From Planctomycetia bacterium (GTDB lineage Bacteria; Planctomycetota; Phycisphaerae; Phycisphaerales; SM1A02): a stretch of DNA of 34,949 nucleotides. The DNA lies in assembly GCA_005799475.1 (NCBI GenBank), contig SYGQ01000070.1, positions 1 through 34,949 on the forward strand, written 5' to 3'. Below the pieces are notes generated by a model. That model was not told the DNA's origin, did not search any database, and was given only the letters and a program-made list of their open reading frames with translations. The position numbers and the translations under genes were made by a program. Of the stretch, positions 8,978-16,700 are shown piece by piece (position 1 is the stretch's first letter; every line of letters starts with the position of its first letter).

Positions 8978-11830
8978 CTACTGGTCGCACATGAATGCGG
9001 CGAGCTTCACGCACGCCTCGTCCCAGGCAATCGTGCAACACTCGGGCATCATCTTGCCGCAGATGAGCGCACAACACGAACCTTGACTGCAGTAGGGAGT
9101 CGTGTGCGGCGTGAAGCACGATCCCGTCGTCGGGTCGCCGCACCCTGGGGCGTCGCACACGCGACACTCCTCTTGGGCGAGGGCAGCGCACTGCGAATCC
9201 CACGACACCGCGCAACAAGTCGGCGCCAACTGGCAGACGGCATCGCAGCACTTGAGCACGCTGCACGCGGGCGAAAAATGCGGGATACAACAGTTGCCCG
9301 CGTCAGGGTCACCGCACTGCGGCGGAGGGCAGGCGGGGGTCTCACCCTTGACGCAGAGGGCGCGCGCGAGATTCGCGCATGTGACATCCCACGCCGTGTC
9401 GCAGCAGTACTCGTCTTGAGCGCACACAAGTCCGCAACAGGCCTCATCGCGGCAGTTGGGAGTGGCATGCGCCTCGCAGCAGTCCCCAGCGCACAGATCG
9501 CCACAGGGCCGCGTGCACCCACAGTCGGCGATTCCTGCCGCCTCCGACGCGCAGGTCGCGTCCCACGCCATGTCGCAGCAGACCGCGTCGATCTTGCACA
9601 CGGCTTCACAGCACGCGCTCGAGCGACATGCCGGGTTGTTCGGGTGTGCGGTGCAGCAGTCGCCCGCGAGCGCATCGCCACACTCTTCAGTGGGCTCGCA
9701 CGCCGACTCGGCCTGCGCCATGGTGGCGCACGCACTGTCCCAGAGGGTTTCACAACAGAACGAGTCCAGTCGGCACACCGTCACGCAACACATCCCGTCC
9801 GAACAGCCAGGATTCGAATGCGCTGACAAGCAACTTCCGGCATCGTCATTGCCGCAGCCGCGACCGCAGCGCTGGTATGCGAACTTCACACAGTCGTAAT
9901 CCCATCCGACGCTGCAGCAGTACGGATCCTGCGCGCACACCGCGGCGCAACAGAACTGGTCATCGCAGAATGGCGCGTCGTGAGGGAGCAGGCACTCACC
10001 GTTCGCCGAGCTTCCGCATCCGGGGAATCCGCCGCAGATGCCGCGAGCGAGTGAGGCACACTCCTGGTCCCAGATCACGACACAGCAGTTGGCATCCGAG
10101 AAACACACCGCGCTCGCGCAGGCAATGTCATCGCACGCCGGGTTTTCGTGCGCCTCAAAGCACGACCCCGTGCAAGGGATGTTCCAGTCGGGGTCCGGAC
10201 GGCAGCGTTGATTCGCGATGGAGACGCACCCCGAGTCCCACGCCGTCGTGCAGCACTCGGGGTCGACGAAACAGACAGCGTTGCAGCACGAGGCATCGAT
10301 GGACCCGGGTGTCGGATGCACCGTGAATGGCGAGTCCACGCCTGGGCAGCCGCCGACGGAAATGCAGACATACCCAACGAGGTCGGCGCACATCTGGTCC
10401 CAGGCGATCCGGCAGCAATTGGGCTCGATGCTGCACACGGCGGTCGAACAGTCGAGGTCCGCGCATCCCTTCTGGGGGTGCGCCACGAGGCAGTCGCCGC
10501 GCCCTTGCGCCCCGGTGGGCAGCGTGCAGCCGATTCCCAACTCAGCGAAGACCATCGCCTCCCCGACGCAGATCGCGTCCCACTGGACTGTGCAGCAATA
10601 GGTGTCGTAGAGCTCGCAAATCGTCCCGCAGCAACCCGGGTCGTCGCAGCCCCTGAGGAAGCTGGCGACGAAGCAAGTCCGCCCCCCCGCATGGGCGCAG
10701 TTGTCGCCGTCGGGCACGCAGGAAGCCTCGGCCTCGGTCGCGCAATTGCCATCCCACGCAACCTCGCAGCAGAATGGATCCCTCGCGCAGACAAGGAGGC
10801 AGCACACCGCGTCATCGCACGCAGGTGTCTTGTGCGGCTGGCGGCACGGGCCCGCGAAGACTTCGCCGCAGCCTTCGCACAAGAGCGTCACTTGGGCCAC
10901 ACAGTCGGCGTCCCACCCAGTCGTGCAGCATGCTGGATCGGCGGCGCACACGCGGTCACAGCAAGCCGGGTCCGCGCAGCCGGGATCGACATGTTCCACA
11001 AGGCAGTTGCCCGTCGCACCCTTGCACACCGGGTTCGTCGCGCACAGGGCGTCGGCGGCAGCCACGCATGAAGCATCCCAGGTCACGCCACAACAGAATG
11101 GGTCGGAATTGCAGACAGCGTTGCAGCAGACGAGCGAGGCGCACCCAGGCACCTCATGCACCTCAAAGCACGGTGCCGTCGCGCCACCTGTGCCGCACGG
11201 GCACGACACATCGACGCAATACTGGAGCACACCATTGACGCACTGGACATCCCACACAATCTCGCAGCAGAATGGGTCAAGTCCGCACACCGTCTCGCAG
11301 CACTTTGCGTCCCGGCAGAAGGGATTCCCGTGCGTGAGGCAGCAGTCTCCGGCCGTCACGCTCCCGCAATCGGCCTCCTGACACAGCAGCGACGCCCGCT
11401 CGACGCAGACGGCATCCCACACGACGCTACAGCATGCCGGGTCGACCACGCACACCGTGCTGCAGCACGAGGCGTCGTTGCAACACGCGGTGGTGCCAAC
11501 AAGGAAGCAACTCGGCAGCGCGTCACTCCCACAACTCACGCAGGCCGTCATCGCCACAGCGACACACGCCAAGTCCCACTCGACCACGCAGCACAGCGGC
11601 GCTTGCGCACACACGGCATCGCAACACAAGGCCGACGCACAGTACGGCGAACCGTGAGGGAGGAAGCAACCTCCGGTTCCGGGGAGCCCGCACGCGCCGC
11701 AGTTGACCGTCGCGATGTCGACGCACGCCTGATCCCACGACAGCATGCAGCAGCTCGGACGCAGCGTGCAGGTGTATTCGCAGCAGTCCCTGTCGGCGCA
11801 GAACGGTGTCGCGTGCACTTGGCTACAGAG
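8978..11830 (-). repeat. Tandem array of 17 protein-level Cys-rich modules (C-x8-C-x4-CC-x3-C-x5-CC-x3-WD-x2-C-x7-C)
   Basis: Manual alignment of the translation. CC-x3-WD-x2-C is present in all 17 modules; His near position 5 in 15 of 17. Module lengths 54,53,55,58,55,53,57,61,55,55,56,54,58,59,63,58,46 sum to 950 aa and account exactly for the interval plus the stop codon. Confidence 0.92.
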
Positions 11831-12946
11831 TCCCGCAGTCGGTGAACCGCAAAACAGCCCCGCCTCGCTGGTCGGATTGATGGCTCCAGGCGTATCGATA
11901 CCCGTTGTGACGACCTGGTCGAACGCCGAGAGCACCTTGTTGTCGGCGTTGCGAAAAATGTGCCTCGGCGTTTCGAGTGCTCCCGATCCTGGGTCGACCG
12001 GGTCGATCTCGAACAACGCACCGTGCGAGTAGATGCACCCGGCGCCCCCCGCGCCGGTGGTGATCGGGCTCCGAACGGCGCTCACGGCATCGAGGACAAC
12101 ATCCCATGGCGGGAGCTGGTTGGGAGGCGGCGGCCCGAACACGGGGGTGAACCGCGTGTCGATGGCGCAGTCCTGATTGCGGTCGATCGCCTGACCGACC
12201 GCCGGGACGGCTGTCTTCGCGGTGTAGCCGCTCCCCGAGGGGCGTCGGTAGACGAGCAGCCATGTCGTATTGAGATCGTGCTGCTGTGCGAAGGGGATCG
12301 ACTGGGGGATCATCTGTGGGACGACGCCCACAGGCACCGGCAAGCTGAATGAACTGTCGATGATGAGAGCGAGACCGTCAGCAGAAAACTCAGCGCCATT
12401 CAAGTCAATGACGCGGCGGATGAGCCCGTTGGCCAGCGTCGTCGAGTTGTTCCGAGAGACAAGGATCAGGTAGTAGCCCGCAGTGAACTTGCGCAAGAAC
12501 GGATAGTCCGAGGGCAGCGGCGACGGGACGCGGAACTCGACATAGCACTGCTGCGGGTCAGCCGGGCTCGGCTGTCCGCTGCGAAGCTCCGATATGGTGA
12601 ACGCGGGGACGCGCCCCTTGTTCGAGCCGAGCCCGCCCTGCGTCGTGCCCGTGAAACTCACAAGGCGTGTGAGCTGAATCTTGTCGTCGTTGTCGAGGAC
12701 TCCGTTCCGGTTGATGTCAGCGCACGGCGAGTACTGCCCCTGCGCGACCAACCCCTGCCAAACGACGATGTCGGAGTTGTTCACGAGACTGTCTTGGTTG
12801 AGGTCCCCGATGAAGCTGGCCGGGGCGCAGTACTGCGCGGCGGCCGGAGCCACCGCGAATGACAATGCGACCAGCAAGCCTGAGAGGGCCCTGAAACACC
12901 ACCCCCCAATCAGTTGACGCCCTCGCGGGCCCTGCTGCACAGCCAT
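8978..12946 (-). CDS. Secreted giant cysteine-rich repeat protein with dockerin-like segment and 17 tandem Cys-rich modules
   Basis: ATG at 12946 (MAVQQGPRGRQLIGGWCFRALSGLLVALSFAVAPAAAQYC, signal peptide), about 1322 aa. 17 repeats of ~53-63 aa cover the C-terminal 950 aa. Confidence 0.85.
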   Translation of the reverse strand: MAVQQGPRGRQLIGGWCFRALSGLLVALSFAVAPAAAQYCAPASFIGDLNQDSLVNNSDIVVWQGLVAQGQYSPCADINRNGVLDNDDKIQLTRLVSFTGTTQGGLGSNKGRVPAFTISELRSGQPSPADPQQCYVEFRVPSPLPSDYPFLRKFTAGYYLILVSRNNSTTLANGLIRRVIDLNGAEFSADGLALIIDSSFSLPVPVGVVPQMIPQSIPFAQQHDLNTTWLLVYRRPSGSGYTAKTAVPAVGQAIDRNQDCAIDTRFTPVFGPPPPNQLPPWDVVLDAVSAVRSPITTGAGGAGCIYSHGALFEIDPVDPGSGALETPRHIFRNADNKVLSAFDQVVTTGIDTPGAINPTSEAGLFCGSPTAGLCSQVHATPFCADRDCCEYTCTLRPSCCMLSWDQACVDIATVNCGACGLPGTGGCFLPHGSPYCASALCCDAVCAQAPLCCVVEWDLACVAVAMTACVSCGSDALPSCFLVGTTACCNDASCCSTVCVVDPACCSVVWDAVCVERASLLCQEADCGSVTAGDCCLTHGNPFCRDAKCCETVCGLDPFCCEIVWDVQCVNGVLQYCVDVSCPCGTGGATAPCFEVHEVPGCASLVCCNAVCNSDPFCCGVTWDASCVAAADALCATNPVCKGATGNCLVEHVDPGCADPACCDRVCAADPACCTTGWDADCVAQVTLLCEGCGEVFAGPCRQPHKTPACDDAVCCLLVCARDPFCCEVAWDGNCATEAEASCVPDGDNCAHAGGRTCFVASFLRGCDDPGCCGTICELYDTYCCTVQWDAICVGEAMVFAELGIGCTLPTGAQGRGDCLVAHPQKGCADLDCSTAVCSIEPNCCRIAWDQMCADLVGYVCISVGGCPGVDSPFTVHPTPGSIDASCCNAVCFVDPECCTTAWDSGCVSIANQRCRPDPDWNIPCTGSCFEAHENPACDDIACASAVCFSDANCCVVIWDQECASLARGICGGFPGCGSSANGECLLPHDAPFCDDQFCCAAVCAQDPYCCSVGWDYDCVKFAYQRCGRGCGNDDAGSCLSAHSNPGCSDGMCCVTVCRLDSFCCETLWDSACATMAQAESACEPTEECGDALAGDCCTAHPNNPACRSSACCEAVCKIDAVCCDMAWDATCASEAAGIADCGCTRPCGDLCAGDCCEAHATPNCRDEACCGLVCAQDEYCCDTAWDVTCANLARALCVKGETPACPPPQCGDPDAGNCCIPHFSPACSVLKCCDAVCQLAPTCCAVSWDSQCAALAQEECRVCDAPGCGDPTTGSCFTPHTTPYCSQGSCCALICGKMMPECCTIAWDEACVKLAAFMCDQ
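12659..12811 (-). other. Dockerin type I-like segment (two Ca-binding loops)
   Basis: IGDLNQDSLVNNSDIVVWQGLVAQGQYSPCADINRNGVLDNDDKIQLTRLV: DxNxDxxxNxxD and DxNxNGxxDNxD loops, each followed by a helix. Confidence 0.75.
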
Positions 12947-13725
12947 CACAACTCCTTCGTGCCCAACGATTCGGTCAATCCTAGCGGGGCGTTCCCCAAA
13001 TCCATCGTCGCATCGGCAACGCACCCAAATGTCCGGCGACGCGCCGAAAAGTCGGCAATGGCCCCTTGAAGGTCCGTTGGCGTGAACTCGGGCCAGAACC
13101 GATCCACGAAGAGGATCTCCGCATAGCTCGCCTGCCACAGGAGGAAGTTCGAAAGTCGACGTTGACCGCCGGTGCGGATGAGAAGGTCCAGCTCCGGCAG
13201 TCCGGCCGTGGCGAGGTGTCGTGCGATTGAAGCCTCATCGATCGAGTCGACGCTGCGGCTGCCCTTCGAAACTTCGGCGGCGAGCGATCGCGCTGCCGCA
13301 GTGATCTCTCCGCGCGCCCCGTAGTTCATCGCAAGCGCCATCGTGATCCGTGTCCCGGCCGCCGTCGCTCGTTCGACCTCATCGAACGCCGCCAAGACTC
13401 CACTGGGCATCCCCTCGCGGCTGCCAATGCGCCGAAGTCGAACGCCGCTCTCAATGAGCATGGCACACTCTTCGGCGAGCTTCTCGCAGCAGAGCGTCAT
13501 GAGGCCATCGATTTCCTCCGTCGGACGACCCCAGTTCTCGCTGGAGAAGGAGTAGAGCGTCAGCGCTTCGACGCCCGAGTCGGCGGCGGCTCGCAACACC
13601 GGGCCGATCGCCAAGGCGCCCGCGCGGTGACCCGCGAGCCGCGGCAGACCGCGCTCTTGAGCCCAACGGCCGTTGCCATCCATGATGATGGCGATGTGCC
13701 GAGGTGTGTCAACGCGGTGCGCCAT
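12946..13725 (-). CDS. uppS: Isoprenyl transferase (undecaprenyl diphosphate synthase)
   Basis: HIAIIMDGNGRWAQERGLPRLAGHRAGA, LTLYSFSSENWGRP, MALNYGARGEI-like region, LLIRTGGQRRLSNFLLWQASYAEILFVDRFWPEF. Confidence 0.95.
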   Translation of the reverse strand: MAHRVDTPRHIAIIMDGNGRWAQERGLPRLAGHRAGALAIGPVLRAAADSGVEALTLYSFSSENWGRPTEEIDGLMTLCCEKLAEECAMLIESGVRLRRIGSREGMPSGVLAAFDEVERATAAGTRITMALAMNYGARGEITAAARSLAAEVSKGSRSVDSIDEASIARHLATAGLPELDLLIRTGGQRRLSNFLLWQASYAEILFVDRFWPEFTPTDLQGAIADFSARRRTFGCVADATMDLGNAPLGLTESLGTKEL

Positions 13726-13726
13726 G

Positions 13727-16700
13727 TCACTCCAACACCTTTTCGAACATGAGGATCTTCGGTTGGTCGCCAGGACGATTCACTCCGCTGCGATCCACAA
13801 CGAGCACGAACCTCGACTCCTCGAGAAGGGTCGCTGGATTCGTTGCGTCCCATACTCCCGTGGCAGGATTGACCGCGACCGCTCGCACCTTGAGGTACAC
13901 GGTGAACACATCGCTGCGCGTCGTGACGAGGCTCGCGATGCCTTTGAGAAGGGCATGCTGTTCGGCAATGTCGCCGGCCACTGTTGTCCGGCCGTAGCTC
14001 GTCGGTTCGACCACGGGGGTGCTCACGAGATCCGCCTGGATGACATCGATCCCCATGCGCTCGGTCGAAAGTTGGGCGCCGAACTGGGTGGTGCCTGATC
14101 GCCAACCGATGCCGCCATCGGCGGGAACCGGAACAACCGGAGGAGCGTGGCCGGTGCTCGGCGTGCCCGCAGGCACCGGAGGATCCTCGCTTCCTCGGTA
14201 GGGATCTCGTCCCGCGTACGAAATGGACCACGACTTGTTGTCGCTCCAGCTGACGCCAGCAATCGACTCGGCCTCGGGGTCGGGTTCCTGCGCCGTCCCT
14301 GCCAGCGACGGCCGGTAGGCGCGATCCATGATCGAAAGTTCACCGACCGAGACGATGCCCCGCTCCCTACGCATCCCCGGATGGAACGGGAACAGTTCCG
14401 TCGCCGGCGGCGTCGGGAAGAACCCGCGATCGTCGTACTTGGGGCCATCGGGGGCGAGGGCGGCGGAGGGCATGCGATCGCGATAGTTCACAATCGTCTC
14501 GGGAATGCGAACCCGCCACACGCCCGGCGGCGCGATGCCGACGGCACCCCCTGCATTCACGGGGTCCTTGTCGTAGGCGAGTTGCTGCATGTGGGGCATC
14601 GCTCGCATCACCTCGATCGGTGCCGTATTGATGTTCACGAGGCCCGGCGTCGCTTTCCCCGCAAACCCCGAAGCGAGGCGAGTGCGCCGCTGGTCGGCCG
14701 TGAGCCGCTCCGCGTCGGTCGTCGTCAGATCGAGGTTGGCATCGATCGTCGCCACTCCCGCTCCATCGAGCGTGAATCCGTCGAGGATTGACGCGCCCGC
14801 CGGCAACGGCGGCACGAAGCCAACGACACTCAACACGGCCTCGCGAGCGCGATCGTGCCGGAAATGCATCGGCGCGTACTCGTCAGCGGCATCGGCCCCG
14901 AAACTCGGGAAGGGCACGATCGGATCATCGTTCGACTTCCTGGCGCCGCTGGACTCGCGCGTGCCCACCATCATCTCGCCTGCGGTGGCGTGCATCTTCC
15001 AAACCCCTTGGTCGAGTTTCATGACGGGCCCCCACACGGGCACATCGAACACTTCGCCGACCTGCTCGAACGGTCCGTCCCGTTGAGCCAGGCGCACTGG
15101 GTGCTGGTAAAAAGTCAAGGCGCGCGTGGGAATGCCCGCGCCGGTATCGCCAAAGATGTCTGTCGGTACAAGGCCGCCGTCGGGATCGCCCGGCCACGAT
15201 GCCGGTTGCACCAGCGGCCAGCCCGTGTAAACGCGATCGGCCCCGACAAGCTGCGTCCGCAGCGTAAAGTTCGTCGGCTTGCCGCGCGCCGCGGTTCCAA
15301 ACGGGGTCTTCGCGCTCACGATGACGATTTTGTCGGGCTCGGTCTTGAGTTCCTGCGCTGTGAACACAACACCCGGGAAGGGCGACGAGTCGCCAGCGAC
15401 AAGTCCGACATAGTCAGGAAGGCCGCTTCCCGCCTTGACCACCATCGGTTTCGAGTTGGACGCGAAGACGAAGCGTGGCGAACGCTCGTTGGGCGTGATC
15501 GCCATGTTGCCGTCGACATCAAGTGTCCAGGGTCGACTCATTCTGGCCCAAGTCATCAAGAAGTCAGCGTTGCCGACGGCCACATGGGCGAAGGTCTGCG
15601 TGGCGCTCCCGGGATTGGGCGCCACATACTTTGGCGGCACCATGTAGCCAGCGCCCGAACCAGTCTGGGAGCCCCCGGGCGGCGCGGCTGGTGGCGGATC
15701 AAGGAGGCGCTTGATCGTCTCTTTCCATGGATGATCGTGCTCTGGCTGTCCCATCGCGTCGACAAGCGAGAAGTCATTCTCCAAGCGGTCGACAACAACC
15801 GTGGCACTCGAATTGGGGTTGTATGGGTCGGCGACCATTCGCACGAGCGCAATGTCCGAATCGTCCTCGTTCGCCGAGTTGATCTTGTCGAGATAGAACT
15901 TCGGGTGGAGGTCCCACCGCATCGAGCCCGCCTCCGTGATCGGCTCGCCGCCTGTCTGCTTCGACGCGTTGAAGAGCATCGAGTCCGCGTACACGGTCGA
16001 CGCGTCCTCGAACATGTCCGATTGTGTTCCACCGACGGGAAAGACTTCGTTCTGTGGGACCGCAGAGAACTCTTGCACCAGCCGTTGCGGAACCACTGCA
16101 CCGGCGGGCGCACCCGAGGCCTTCATCCACGGGTGTGTCAGGTCGAGCATGGCCATCATCCGAGCGCGGAAGTTGGCATCGTCGGGGAAGGACTTCGGGA
16201 TCGCGAACACGACCGCGCTCCGTGGCCCTTCTTCCGTGGCGGGCCCAAGGACGGGCGTGAAACCGTAGCCCCACCGACCATCGGCACCTGTCGCGGGCTG
16301 AAGGAACTGGAACGATTGACCGAAGGCACGCAGCTGGAACGGCCAGAGTTCGATCGGTTCGTTGTACGGATTGGCGATCTGCACGGCGAGCACGATGCGT
16401 GCCGCATCACCGTTGGTTTGGTCGTAGCACACATAGCCGCCGCCGGCACCCGGAACTCCGGCAGGAATCGTCCCCGTCTTCGGGTAGACGACCGCGAAGA
16501 ACACCTGCACGATGAATGGGTGCTTCTCCTCGCCAATAAAGCTGTAGGTCTCGCTGCCCTCCTGAAGAATGATCCCGCGCTCGGGATGAAGCGGCGGGTC
16601 CGTCGGCACATTGAGACCCGCCTGCAGGCGCGGACCATCGCGTGCGGCAAGGATGTTGGCGGCCCAGCTCGCGCATGCGCGCCGAGCCTTGTCGAGGTCG

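Noticed and set aside
8978-11830. Periodic pattern resembling a CRISPR array or DNA satellite
   Set aside because: The periodicity is at protein level; nucleotide units are divergent, of varying length, always in frame, with no identical repeats or spacers.
12659-12811. Evidence for a cellulosome based on dockerin-like loops
   Set aside because: No cohesin or glycoside hydrolase in the window; dockerin-like segments alone do not support a cellulosome.
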